From positions 744,001 to 808,000 of the forward strand of contig JAHQRK010000011.1 in assembly GCA_019828595.1 (NCBI GenBank): a stretch of DNA of 64,000 nt, given 5' to 3'. The position numbers and the translations under genes were made by a program. The number at the start of each line of letters is the position of its first letter. Positions within the stretch are counted from its first letter, which is position 1. The stretch comes from Aphanomyces cochlioides (taxonomy: Eukaryota; Oomycota; Saprolegniomycetes; Saprolegniales; Verrucalvaceae). Shown in pieces: positions 23,622-36,661 of this stretch. A model generated the notes under the pieces. The model worked only from the letters and a program-made list of their open reading frames with translations. It searched no databases and had not been told where the DNA came from.

Positions 23622-23653
23622 ATCATTTCTGGCCTATTTGGCTTTCTTATCAT

Positions 23654-25984
23654 TCATATGTTTTCGAAATAGATACGTATGACGAGAGTCCAAGTACCAT
23701 TGTCCATCAAGGAATTGTATTCCGAGTTCAGGGCATCTGCCCATTTGTACTTATCGGGACAGTTTAGAGCCATTTGAACAGAGCGTGGAATATTCTCGTT
23801 CACTCCTCTACTCTTTGCTTTCTTCTTAACAACCATAGCCTGATAACACGGTGTTGTGTTGTAGAGACAACTCCAACGATCTTTATTAGTATCAGATACA
23901 TCCTTATCATACATAGCAACAGGTGCCGTGTTGGCTGGAGTGACCTTAGCTCGCTTTTGTAGTCGTATAGACCGCCGTGGTTCTTTATCCGTATTATCCG
24001 AATTGACAATCTTTTCATAATTTGTCAAAGGTATTAAATCTCCCACCTTTCCGATATTATCTGACACAGGAGATATATTTTCACAAACATCGTCTGAAAA
24101 TGTAACCTTTCTTTTCTTATACAACCTTCCACCTTCAACTAATATATCAGGTTTGGCAGGCTCCAATACGTCTATTGGACGAGGTTCAGGTGCGTCCACC
24201 TGTTCATGTTCGCCTTGTATTGATGGTGGATCATCAAGTGTATCCATTCCATCTATCTCACTGATCTCCTCTTGTGTGAGAGGTTGTTGCTTTAACTTAA
24301 ATGCATTGCTTAGTAACTTATCCTTATATGTACTGTCAAAAGTTACATCTCTAGCAATGACAAATCTATTGTCATGCTCATTCCACAGACGATAGCCTTT
24401 GTATTCTTCTGAAATACCCAGTAATCTGCACTTGATAGCACGTGCAGACAGCTTCTTGTCTTTTCTAACTTCAACAGGAACGTGTGCATAACACACACTT
24501 CCCCATGGTTGAATCATACTGATGTCTGGAACAGTTCCATACAGTACTTCATAAGGTGTCTTGTTTCCTAATCTAGCCATAGGCGTTCGATTCTGAATGT
24601 AATTCATATAATGAAATGCCTCTGGCCACCATTTAGCTGGTATCTGTGCATCTAACAGAGCACATCTAATCTTACTGAACTTAGTTTGGAAGTCTCTTTC
24701 TGCACTCCCATTCTCTTCTTTATAGTACGGGTTCGACTTTTGATATCGAATCCCTTGACCTTTACAATAAGCTTGCAGGGCTTTACTGTTAAACTCTGTT
24801 CCTCCATCAGATCTCATTTCGATCACTTTAGCATTGCATTCTCTCTCCATTTGAGTGAGAATCTCCTTTACATTCTTAGATACCTCTGTTTTCTCCTCAA
24901 ATACAAAAACCCATCGATATGACGAATTATCGTCAATCAAAGTGCATCCATACTTAATATTAGGACAAGTACCATAAAGTCCAATTTGTTTTACTGGTCC
25001 ACATGTGTCCATGTGCACTGTATGAAGGTTTGCTTTCACCTTATTGGTCACTTTGTTCCGAAAAGACATCCTTCGATCTTTCATAGTTGCACAAGTGTGA
25101 CAAGTAAAAGAGATGCCCTTCAATTTGTCTTTACTAATCTTTGGCACGCCAGAGACAACACCACTACTCAGCATGCAAATAACAGTGTCTTTATTGACAT
25201 GGCCAAGTCGGATATGCCACTCATTAACAAGGCTTTCTGTTTCATGGTTAGTAAAGTTTCTCTCACAAGGAGCTGATTTTACAGAGTCACAGTGTACTTG
25301 TCTTTCTCTCAGAGTGTGATGTTTCACATAGTATGATCCATTGATAGCTACAGCAACAAACTGTAGTGTATCGTTCTTAAAGACATACTTATATTTACCA
25401 CACATGCTTAGGATAATGTGATATCCCTGTTCTTGCAACACCTTTTCACTCAGGATGTTCGACTTTGCTCCTGGAACCAGCACGACAGAGTCGAATCTAT
25501 ACGGTGATATTCCATTCGTTGAACGAAACCAGAGTTGAACTTTTCCAATGTGCGAACTCATGAGCTTACTACCCTCACCAAATCTAAAGACAAGATTATC
25601 TTCATTAGTTTTACAACTAAAATAATCCGCCTTTCCCGTCAAATGACGTCCACATCCACTATCCAGTGCCCAATCACTAGTGCAGAGTTCACGATCAGTC
25701 AAAAGAAACGGGTAGTTTCTTTGTACCTCAGAGTCAACATTGGAGGTGACATGTTTCGCTTCAATGGATAGATTCTTCAATCTTTTGTTGATGACGCTAG
25801 AATCCACTTGATTCACATCAACAGCGGATGCATCACCCATATCCATGTATCCAGAGCTGTCGACATCGTCCATAGGATCCAAATTGAATAAATCCAGTTC
25901 AGATTCCACAGATGCTTGCACTGCACCACTTGACTCACGATACCCAGCATCGCGATCAATACTTTGAATCATATCAACCTTCAC
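23654..25984 (-). pseudogene. Array copy 4: copia protease-integrase frame
   Basis: Same 776-codon frame with the consensus residues at all variable sites noted. The fusion tail 'VIRIYFENI' is encoded by the junction filler. Confidence 0.85.
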
Positions 25985-26016
25985 ATCATTTCTGGCCTAT
26001 TTGGCTTTCTTATCAT

Positions 26017-28347
26017 TCATATGTTTTCGAAATAGATACGTATGACGAGAGTCCAAGTACCATTGTCCATCAAGGAATTGTATTCCGAGTTCAGGGCATC
26101 TGCCCATTTGTACTTATCGGGACAGTTTAGAGCCATTTGAACAGAGCGTGGAATATTCTCGTTCACTCCTCTACTCTTTGCTTTCTTCTTAACAACCATA
26201 GCCTGATAACACGGTGTTGTGTTGTAGAGACAACTCCAACGATCTTTATTAATATCAGATACATCCTTATCATACATAGCAACAGGTGCCGTGTTGGCTG
26301 GAGTGACCTTAGCTCGCTTTTGTAGTCGTATAGACCGCCGTGGTTCTTTATCCGTATTATCCGAATTGACAATCTTTTCATAATTTGTCAAAGGTATTAA
26401 ATCTCCCACCTTTCCGATATTATCTGACACAGGAGATATATTTTCACAAACATCGTCTGAAAATGTAACCTTTCTTTTCTTATACAACCTTCCACCTTCA
26501 ACTAATATATCAGGTTTGGCAGGCTCCAATACGTCTATTGGACGAGGTTCAGGTGCGTCCACCTGTTCATGTTCGCCTTGTATTGATGGTGGATCATCAA
26601 GTGTATCCATTCCATCTATCTCACTGATCTCCTCTTGTGTGAGAGGTTGTTGCTTTAACTTAAATGCATTGCTTAGTAACTTATCCTTATATGTACTGTC
26701 AAAAGTTACATCTCTAGCAATGACAAATCTATTGTCATGCTCATTCCACAGACGATAGCCTTTGTATTCTTCTGAAATACCCAGTAATCTGCACTTGATA
26801 GCACGTGCAGACAGCTTCTTGTCTTTTCTAACTTCAACAGGAACGTGTGCATAACACACACTTCCCCATGGTTGAATCATACTGATGTCTGGAACAGTTC
26901 CATACAGTACTTCATAAGGTGTCTTGTTTCCTAATCTAGCCATAGGCGTTCGATTCTGAATGTAATTCATATAATGAAATGCCTCTGGCCACCATTTAGC
27001 TGGTATCTGTGCATCTAACAGAGCACATCTAATCTTACTGAACTTAGTTTGGAAGTCTCTTTCTGCACTCCCATTCTCTTCTTTATAGTACGGGTTCGAC
27101 TTTTGATATCGAATCCCTTGACCTTTACAATAAGCTTGCAGGGCTTTACTGTTAAACTCTGTTCCTCCATCAGATCTCATTTCGATCACTTTAGCATTGC
27201 ATTCTCTCTCCATTTGAGTGAGAATCTCCTTTACATTCTTAGATACCTCTGTTTTCTCCTCAAATACAAAAACCCATCGATATGACGAATTATCGTCAAT
27301 CAAAGTGCATCCATACTTAATATTAGGACAAGTACCATAAAGTCCAATTTGTTTTACTGGTCCACATGTGTCCATGTGCACTGTATGAAGGTTTGCTTTC
27401 ACCTTATTGGTCACTTTGTTCCGAAAAGACATCCTTCGATCTTTCATAGTTGCACAAGTGTGACAAGTAAAAGAGATGCCCTTCAATTTGTCTTTACTAA
27501 TCTTTGGCACGCCAGAGACAACACCACTACTCAGCATGCAAATAACAGTGTCTTTATTGACATGGCCAAGTCGGATATGCCACTCATTAACAAGGCTTTC
27601 TGTTTCATGGTTAGTAAAGTTTCTCTCACAAGGAGCTGATTTTACAGAGTCACAGTGTACTTGTCTTTCTCTCAGAGTGTGATGTTTCACATAGTATGAT
27701 CCATTGATAGCTACAGCAACAAACTGTAGTGTATCGTTCTTAAAGACATACTTATATTTACCACACATGCTTAGGATAATGTGATATCCCTGTTCTTGCA
27801 ACACCTTTTCACTCAGGATGTTCGACTTTGCTCCTGGAACCAGCACGACAGAGTCGAATCTATACGGTGATATTCCATTCGTTGAACGAAACCAGAGTTG
27901 AACTTTTCCAATGTGCGAACTCATGAGCTTACTACCCTCACCAAATCTAAAGACAAGATTATCTTCATTAGTTTTACAACTAAAATAATCCGCCTTTCCC
28001 GTCAAATGACGTCCACATCCACTATCCAGTGCCCAATCACTAGTGCAGAGTTCACGATCAGTCAAAAGAAACGGGTAGTTTCTTTGTACCTCAGAGTCAA
28101 CATTGGAGGTGACATGTTTCGCTTCAATGGATAGATTCTTCAATCTTTTGTTGATGACGCTAGAATCCACTTGATTCACATCAACAGCGGATGCATCACC
28201 CATATCCATGTATCCAGAGCTGTCGACATCGTCCATAGGATCCAAATTGAATAAATCCAGTTCAGATTCCACAGATGCTTGCACTGCACCACTTGACTCA
28301 CGATACCCAGCATCGCGATCAATACTTTGAATCATATCAACCTTCAC
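26017..28347 (-). pseudogene. Array copy 5: copia protease-integrase frame
   Basis: Same 776-codon frame. It shares the DIN variant (around 26250) with copy 2, three units away, which suggests block-wise amplification. Confidence 0.85.
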
Positions 28348-28379
28348 ATCATTTCTGGCCTATTTGGCTTTCTTATCAT

Positions 28380-30710
28380 TCATATGTTTTCGAAATAGAT
28401 ACGTATGACGAGAGTCCAAGTACCATTGTCCATCAAGGAATTGTATTCCGAGTTCAGGGCATCTGCCCATTTGTACTTATCGGGACAGTTTAGAGCCATT
28501 TGAACAGAGCGTGGAATATTCTCGTTCACTCCTCTACTCTTTGCTTTCTTCTTAACAACCATAGCCTGATAACACGGTGTTGTGTTGTAGAGACAACTCC
28601 AACGATCTTTATTAGTATCAGATACATCCTTATCATACATAGCAACAGGTGCCGTGTTGGCTGGAGTGACCTTAGCTCGCTTTTGTAGTCGTATAGACCG
28701 CCGTGGTTCTTTATCCGTATTATCCGAATTGACAATCTTTTCATAATTTGTCAAAGGTATTAAATCTCCCACCTTTCCGATATTATCTGACACAGGAGAT
28801 ATATTTTCACAAACATCGTCTGAAAATGTAACCTTTCTTTTCTTATACAACCTTCCACCTTCAACTAATATATCAGGTTTGGCAGGCTCCAATACGTCTA
28901 TTGGACGAGGTTCAGGTGCGTCCACCTGTTCATGTTCGCCTTGTATTGATGGTGGATCATCAAGTGTATCCATTCCATCTATCTCACTGATCTCCTCTTG
29001 TGTGAGAGGTTGTTGCTTTAACTTAAATGCATTGCTTAGTAACTTATCCTTATATGTACTGTCAAAAGTTACATCTCTAGCAATGACAAATCTATTGTCA
29101 TGCTCATTCCACAGACGATAGCCTTTGTATTCTTCTGAAATACCCAGTAATCTGCACTTGATAGCACGTGCAGACAGCTTCTTGTCTTTTCTAACTTCAA
29201 CAGGAACGTGTGCATAACACACACTTCCCCATGGTTGAATCATACTGATGTCTGGAACAGTTCCATACAGTACTTCATAAGGTGTCTTGTTTCCTAATCT
29301 AGCCATAGGCGTTCGATTCTGAATGTAATTCATATAATGAAATGCCTCTGGCCACCATTTAGCTGGTATCTGTGCATCTAACAGAGCACATCTAATCTTA
29401 CTGAACTTAGTTTGGAAGTCTCTTTCTGCACTCCCATTCTCTTCTTTATAGTACGGGTTCGACTTTTGATATCGAATCCCTTGACCTTTACAATAAGCTT
29501 GCAGGGCTTTACTGTTAAACTCTGTTCCTCCATCAGATCTCATTTCGATCACTTTAGCATTGCATTCTCTCTCCATTTGAGTGAGAATCTCCTTTACATT
29601 CTTAGATACCTCTGTTTTCTCCTCAAATACAAAAACCCATCGATATGACGAATTATCGTCAATCAAAGTGCATCCATACTTAATATTAGGACAAGTACCA
29701 TAAAGTCCAATTTGTTTTACTGGTCCACATGTGTCCATGTGCACTGTATGAAGGTTTGCTTTCACCTTATTGGTCACTTTGTTCCGAAAAGACATCCTTC
29801 GATCTTTCATAGTTGCACAAGTGTGACAAGTAAAAGAGATGCCCTTCAATTTGTCTTTACTAATCTTTGGCACGCCAGAGACAACACCACTACTCAGCAT
29901 GCAAATAACAGTGTCTTTATTGACATGGCCAAGTCGGATATGCCACTCATTAACAAGGCTTTCTGTTTCATGGTTAGTAAAGTTTCTCTCACAAGGAGCT
30001 GATTTTACAGAGTCACAGTGTACTTGTCTTTCTCTCAGAGTGTGATGTTTCACATAGTATGATCCATTGATAGCTACAGCAACAAACTGTAGTGTATCGT
30101 TCTTAAAGACATACTTATATTTACCACACATGCTTAGGATAATGTGATATCCCTGTTCTTGCAACACCTTTTCACTCAGGATGTTCGACTTTGCTCCTGG
30201 AACCAGCACGACAGAGTCGAATCTATACGGTGATATTCCATTCGTTGAACGAAACCAGAGTTGAACTTTTCCAATGTGCGAACTCATGAGCTTACTACCC
30301 TCACCAAATCTAAAGACAAGATTATCTTCATTAGTTTTACAACTAAAATAATCCGCCTTTCCCGTCAAATGACGTCCACATCCACTATCCAGTGCCCAAT
30401 CACTAGTGCAGAGTTCACGATCAGTCAAAAGAAACGGGTAGTTTCTTTGTACCTCAGAGTCAACATTGGAGGTGACATGTTTCGCTTCAATGGATAGATT
30501 CTTCAATCTTTTGTTGATGACGCTAGAATCCACTTGATTCACATCAACAGCGGATGCATCACCCATATCCATGTATCCAGAGCTGTCGACATCGTCCATA
30601 GGATCCAAATTGAATAAATCCAGTTCAGATTCCACAGATGCTTGCACTGCACCACTTGACTCACGATACCCAGCATCGCGATCAATACTTTGAATCATAT
30701 CAACCTTCAC
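28380..30710 (-). pseudogene. Array copy 6: copia protease-integrase frame
   Basis: Same 776-codon frame with consensus residues at the variable sites (DTN, GTC, PRP). Confidence 0.85.
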
Positions 30711-30742
30711 ATCATTTCTGGCCTATTTGGCTTTCTTATCAT

Positions 30743-33073
30743 TCATATGTTTTCGAAATAGATACGTATGACGAGAGTCCAAGTACCATTGTCCATCAAG
30801 GAATTGTATTCCGAGTTCAGGGCATCTGCCCATTTGTACTTATCGGGACAGTTTAGAGCCATTTGAACAGAGCGTGGAATATTCTCGTTCACTCCTCTAC
30901 TCTTTGCTTTCTTCTTAACAACCATAGCCTGATAACACGGTGTTGTGTTGTAGAGACAACTCCAACGATCTTTATTAGTATCAGATACATCCTTATCATA
31001 CATAGCAACAGGTGCCGTGTTGGCTGGAGTGACCTTAGCTCGCTTTTGTAGTCGTATAGACCGCCGTGGTTCTTTATCCGTATTATCCGAATTGACAATC
31101 TTTTCATAATTTGTCAAAGGTATTAAATCTCCCACCTTTCCGATATTATCTGACACAGGAGATATATTTTCACAAACATCGTCTGAAAATGTAACCTTTC
31201 TTTTCTTATACAACCTTCCACCTTCAACTAATATATCAGGTTTGGCAGGCTCCAATACGTCTATTGCACGAGGTTCAGGTGCGTCCACCTGTTCATGTTC
31301 GCCTTGTATTGATGGTGGATCATCAAGTGTATCCATTCCATCTATCTCACTGATCTCCTCTTGTGTGAGAGGTTGTTGCTTTAACTTAAATGCATTGCTT
31401 AGTAACTTATCCTTATATGTACTGTCAAAAGTTACATCTCTAGCAATGACAAATCTATTGTCATGCTCATTCCACAGACGATAGCCTTTGTATTCTTCTG
31501 AAATACCCAGTAATCTGCACTTGATAGCACGTGCAGACAGCTTCTTGTCTTTTCTAACTTCAACAGGAACGTGTGCATAACACACACTTCCCCATGGTTG
31601 AATCATACTGATGTCTGGAACAGTTCCATACAGTACTTCATAAGGTGTCTTGTTTCCTAATCTAGCCATAGGCGTTCGATTCTGAATGTAATTCATATAA
31701 TGAAATGCCTCTGGCCACCATTTAGCTGGTATCTGTGCATCTAACAGAGCACATCTAATCTTACTGAACTTAGTTTGGAAGTCTCTTTCTGCACTCCCAT
31801 TCTCTTCTTTATAGTACGGGTTCGACTTTTGATATCGAATCCCTTGACCTTTACAATAAGCTTGCAGGGCTTTACTGTTAAACTCTGTTCCTCCATCAGA
31901 TCTCATTTCGATCACTTTAGCATTGCATTCTCTCTCCATTTGAGTGAGAATCTCCTTTACATTCTTAGATACCTCTGTTTTCTCCTCAAATACAAAAACC
32001 CATCGATATGACGAATTATCGTCAATCAAAGTGCATCCATACTTAATATTAGGACGAGTACCATAAAGTCCAATTTGTTTTACTGGTCCACATGTGTCCA
32101 TGTGCACTGTATGAAGGTTTGCTTTCACCTTATTGGTCACTTTGTTCCGAAAAGACATCCTTCGATCTTTCATAGTTGCACAAGTGTGACAAGTAAAAGA
32201 GATGCCCTTCAATTTGTCTTTACTAATCTTTGGCACGCCAGAGACAACACCACTACTCAGCATGCAAATAACAGTGTCTTTATTGACATGGCCAAGTCGG
32301 ATATGCCACTCATTAACAAGGCTTTCTGTTTCATGGTTAGTAAAGTTTCTCTCACAAGGAGCTGATTTTACAGAGTCACAGTGTACTTGTCTTTCTCTCA
32401 GAGTGTGATGTTTCACATAGTATGATCCATTGATAGCTACAGCAACAAACTGTAGTGTATCGTTCTTAAAGACATACTTATATTTACCACACATGCTTAG
32501 GATAATGTGATATCCCTGTTCTTGCAACACCTTTTCACTCAGGATGTTCGACTTTGCTCCTGGAACCAGCACGACAGAGTCGAATCTATACGGTGATATT
32601 CCATTCGTTGAACGAAACCAGAGTTGAACTTTTCCAATGTGCGAACTCATGAGCTTACTACCCTCACCAAATCTAAAGACAAGATTATCTTCATTAGTTT
32701 TACAACTAAAATAATCCGCCTTTCCCGTCAAATGACGTCCACATCCACTATCCAGTGCCCAATCACTAGTGCAGAGTTCACGATCAGTCAAAAGAAACGG
32801 GTAGTTTCTTTGTACCTCAGAGTCAACATTGGAGGTGACATGTTTCGCTTCAATGGATAGATTCTTCAATCTTTTGTTGATGACGCTAGAATCCACTTGA
32901 TTCACATCAACAGCGGATGCATCACCCATATCCATGTATCCAGAGCTGTCGACATCGTCCATAGGATCCAAATTGAATAAATCCAGTTCAGATTCCACAG
33001 ATGCTTGCACTGCACCACTTGACTCACGATACCCAGCATCGCGATCAATACTTTGAATCATATCAACCTTCAC
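30743..33073 (-). pseudogene. Array copy 7: copia protease-integrase frame
   Basis: Same 776-codon frame. It carries R for C in 'GTRPNIK' (around 32054), shared only with copy 8, and a private A for P in 'PRAIDV' (around 31266). Confidence 0.85.
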
Positions 33074-33105
33074 ATCATTTCTGGCCTATTTGGCTTTCTT
33101 ATCAT

Positions 33106-35435
33106 TCATATGTTTTCGAAATAGATACGTATGACGAGAGTCCAAGTACCATTGTCCATCAAGGAATTGTATTCCGAGTTCAGGGCATCTGCCCATTTGT
33201 ACTTATCGGGACAGTTTAGAGCCATTTGAACAGAGCGTGGAATATTCTCGTTCACTCCTCTACTCTTTGCTTTCTTCTTAACAACCATAGCCTGATAACA
33301 CGGTGTTGTGTTGTAGAGACAACTCCAACGATCTTTATTAGTATCAGATACATCCTTATCATACATAGCAACAGGTGCCGTGTTGGCTGGAGTGACCTTA
33401 GCTCGCTTTTGTAGTCGTATAGACCGCCGTGGTTCTTTATCCGTATTATCCGAATTGACAATCTTTTCATAATTTGTCAAAGGTATTAAATCTCCCACCT
33501 TTCCGATATTATCTGACACAGGAGATATATTTTCACAAACATCGTCTGAAAATGTAACCTTTCTTTTCTTATACAACCTTCCACCTTCAACTAATATATC
33601 AGGTTTGGCAGGCTCCAATACGTCTATTGGACGAGGTTCAGGTGCGTCCACCTGTTCATGTTCGCCTTGTATTGATGGTGGATCATCAAGTGTATCCATT
33701 CCATCTATCTCACTGATCTCCTCTTGTGTGAGAGGTTGTTGCTTTAACTTAAATGCATTGCTTAGTAACTTATCCTTATATGTACTGTCAAAAGTTACAT
33801 CTCTAGCAATGACAAATCTATTGTCATGCTCATTCCACAGACGATAGCCTTTGTATTCTTCTGAAATACCCAGTAATCTGCACTTGATAGCACGTGCAGA
33901 CAGCTTCTTGTCTTTTCTAACTTCAACAGGAACGTGTGCATAACACACACTTCCCCATGGTTGAATCATACTGATGTCTGGAACAGTTCCATACAGTACT
34001 TCATAAGGTGTCTTGTTTCCTAATCTAGCCATAGGCGTTCGATTCTGAATGTAATTCATATAATGAAATGCCTCTGGCCACCATTTAGCTGGTATCTGTG
34101 CATCTAACAGAGCACATCTAATCTTACTGAACTTAGTTTGGAAGTCTCTTTCTGCACTCCCATTCTCTTCTTTATAGTACGGGTTCGACTTTTGATATCG
34201 AATCCCTTGACCTTTACAATAAGCTTGCAGGGCTTTACTGTTAAACTCTGTTCCTCCATCAGATCTCATTTCGATCACTTTAGCATTGCATTCTCTCTCC
34301 ATTTGAGTGAGAATCTCCTTTACATTCTTAGATACCTCTGTTTTCTCCTCAAATACAAAAACCCATCGATATGACGAATTATCGTCAATCAAAGTGCATC
34401 CATACTTAATATTAGGACGAGTACCATAAAGTCCAATTTGTTTTACTGGTCCACATGTGTCCATGTGCACTGTATGAAGGTTTGCTTTCACCTTATTGGT
34501 CACTTTGTTCCGAAAAGACATCCTTCGATCTTTCATAGTTGCACAAGTGTGACAAGTAAAAGAGATGCCCTTCAATTTGTCTTTACTAATCTTTGGCACG
34601 CCAGAGACAACACCACTACTCAGCATGCAAATAACAGTGTCTTTATTGACATGGCCAAGTCGGATATGCCACTCATTAACAAGGCTTTCTGTTTCATGGT
34701 TAGTAAAGTTTCTCTCACAAGGAGCTGATTTTACAGAGTCACAGTGTACTTGTCTTTCTCTCAGAGTGTGATGTTTCACATAGTATGATCCATTGATAGC
34801 TACAGCAACAAACTGTAGTGTATCGTTCTTAAAGACATACTTATATTTACCACACATGCTTAGGATAATGTGATATCCCTGTTCTTGCAACACCTTTTCA
34901 CTCAGGATGTTCGACTTTGCTCCTGGAACCAGCACGACAGAGTCGAATCTATACGGTGATATTCCATTCGTTGAACGAAACCAGAGTTGAACTTTTCCAA
35001 TGTGCGAACTCATGAGCTTACTACCCTCACCAAATCTAAAGACAAGATTATCTTCATTAGTTTTACAACTAAATAATCCGCCTTTCCCGTCAAATGACGT
35101 CCACATCCACTATCCAGTGCCCAATCACTAGTGCAGAGTTCACGATCAGTCAAAAGAAACGGGTAGTTTCTTTGTACCTCAGAGTCAACATTGGAGGTGA
35201 CATGTTTCGCTTCAATGGATAGATTCTTCAATCTTTTGTTGATGACGCTAGAATCCACTTGATTCACATCAACAGCGGATGCATCACCCATATCCATGTA
35301 TCCAGAGCTGTCGACATCGTCCATAGGATCCAAATTGAATAAATCCAGTTCAGATTCCACAGATGCTTGCACTGCACCACTTGACTCACGATACCCAGCA
35401 TCGCGATCAATACTTTGAATCATATCAACCTTCAC
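33106..35435 (-). pseudogene. Array copy 8: copia protease-integrase, 1-bp deletion, joined to gag
   Basis: This is the gag-proximal copy. One A is missing from a run near 35072, which splits the frame right after the protease motif (35435-35010, then 35106-33106). It shares the GTR variant with copy 7. Upstream it meets the gag frame at 35468-35483. Gag and pol are in different frames here and the pol frame has a TAG (about 35451-35453). That TAG is present in every array copy, so the founder was already defective. Confidence 0.85.
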
Positions 35436-35467
35436 ATCATTTCTGGCCTATTTGGCTTTCTTATCAT

Positions 35468-36391
35468 TCATATGTTTTCGAAAGCGTTGTTCGCAAAATG
35501 TTCTTTTCGCAAAGGACATTGTTTTTTGAAATGCGACTTCCCATTGGTCAAATGGTTTTGAGTTCCGTCACAGTAGAAGCATTCACCATTGTTGGACTGA
35601 ACATTTGCCGCCTTTCTTTTGTTTGTCACATGGTTGACATCACTTTTGTGGCCACCTGATTGGCCAGACTTGTTTCCCATAATTTCTCTCTTGGACTTGT
35701 TTCCAAAGATTCCAATCAACTTGGACTCAATGTCGGACAAAGTAAAAGATTCTTCATCCAATGAAATTTGAGCCCCATAAAACTCACTTGGCAACACACC
35801 CAATGCCAACAGGGCAATCAAGTCATCAGTAATAACGTCACGTTTCAAATACTTTTGTGTGTTTGAGTTGATGGCGTTCTTCAAAGTCTTGAGCTCAGCT
35901 AAGTACGATTCAACAGAATTGAACTCGCTTTGAGCAATCTTCAACAACTTATTGACACTTGACTTAACATTTGCCACATTTGACACACCATACTTGCGTT
36001 CAAGGTCTCTCCAGATCAGATGGATAGGCTCCTTGTCAGTATAGTCGACTCTCATTTGACCCACAAAGGAGTCAGGCAACACTTTGTTCAATAAGGAACG
36101 AATTCCTTGTTGTTGCTCATCTCGATACAGTTTGTGCCATCTCTTTTTAACTGGATCGGCTTCCTTTGATTCCTCAGGCTCGCCTTCAAGCCATTCTTCA
36201 TACTTAATATTGGGTTCAGGTCTTTCCTCAAAAGCAGACCCGCCACTAAGGCAACATCGTCTTTGAGCGATACTCATCTCTTTAAGGTGGGCCAAAAACT
36301 TTTGGGTCCACACGCGAAACTTGTCCTTTCGCCCATTGAATACCAACAGGGACTGATTGTTTCCCTTGGAAGCAGCTCCTTCAGTAGACAT
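35468..36391 (-). CDS. Copia gag polyprotein (307 codons)
   Basis: Minus-strand frame from the ATG at 36391 ('MSTEGAASKGNNQSLLVFNG') to a TGA at 35468. It belongs to the copia gag (UBN2/DUF4219-like) family: 'RKDKFRVWTQKFLAHL' near the N-terminus, a helical middle ('SVNKLLKIAQSEFNSVESYLAELKTL'), and a basic C-terminus with a 'CFYCDG...H...C' zinc knuckle. Gag would form the element's particle and bind its RNA. The frame runs into 'FENI' and stop instead of pol. It is the only gag in the window with an unbroken frame, but it belongs to a defective element. Confidence 0.85.
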   Translation of the reverse strand: MSTEGAASKGNNQSLLVFNGRKDKFRVWTQKFLAHLKEMSIAQRRCCLSGGSAFEERPEPNIKYEEWLEGEPEESKEADPVKKRWHKLYRDEQQQGIRSLLNKVLPDSFVGQMRVDYTDKEPIHLIWRDLERKYGVSNVANVKSSVNKLLKIAQSEFNSVESYLAELKTLKNAINSNTQKYLKRDVITDDLIALLALGVLPSEFYGAQISLDEESFTLSDIESKLIGIFGNKSKREIMGNKSGQSGGHKSDVNHVTNKRKAANVQSNNGECFYCDGTQNHLTNGKSHFKKQCPLRKEHFANNAFENI

Positions 36392-36418
36392 CGACTTGAA
36401 ATGTTGAATAACAAAGTT

Positions 36419-36655
36419 ACTCGAATGATAAACAACTGTATTGAGTTGAGGGAAGGCTCAGCTCAGGGACAATTCGAAAGTGAGGAGCACAAAGCTCAAC
36501 ACAGTCAAGTCCATCACATCCTAGCCGAAACTTATGAACAACTGTCTAACCTCTAGCACACAGTGAATCACATAATACTGCCCTTTGTTCAGTTGTTGAG
36601 AACCTTCTTCATCTAGTTCAGCCAACACTGACAGTTTAAGACTCACGAGATTCAT
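36419..36655 (-). repeat. Copia 5' LTR of the array element (truncated)
   Basis: Matches the LTR at 38539-38791 in opposite orientation, lacking its first 15 or so bases. It directly precedes gag on the minus strand. At 36656-36661 it is joined through a 6-bp filler to a plus-strand pol fragment, so the two elements lie head to head. Confidence 0.85.
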
Positions 36656-36661
36656 CTTTTC

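Larger units (their letters stand above)
14871..35483 (-). repeat. Eightfold tandem array of a 2363-bp copia protease-integrase segment
   Basis: Seven identical junctions start at 18944, 21307, 23670, 26033, 28396, 30759 and 33122, exactly 2363 bp apart. They define eight copies of the same internal piece of one copia element. Copy 1 is interrupted by a pogo-like transposon and runs on into RT. Copy 8 has a 1-bp deletion and is joined to gag. Each junction carries the same 11-bp filler (18944-18954 in the first) between the gag-end side ('TTTCGAAAAC') and the 'TWTL' pol codons. Copies differ by only a few bases. In element orientation the order is LTR-gag-[PR-IN]x8-RT. Confidence 0.9.

Noticed and set aside
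14871..35483. CRISPR-like or bacterial repeat system
   Set aside because: The repeat is a 2.4-kb coding segment without short direct repeats and spacers, and the surroundings are eukaryotic.
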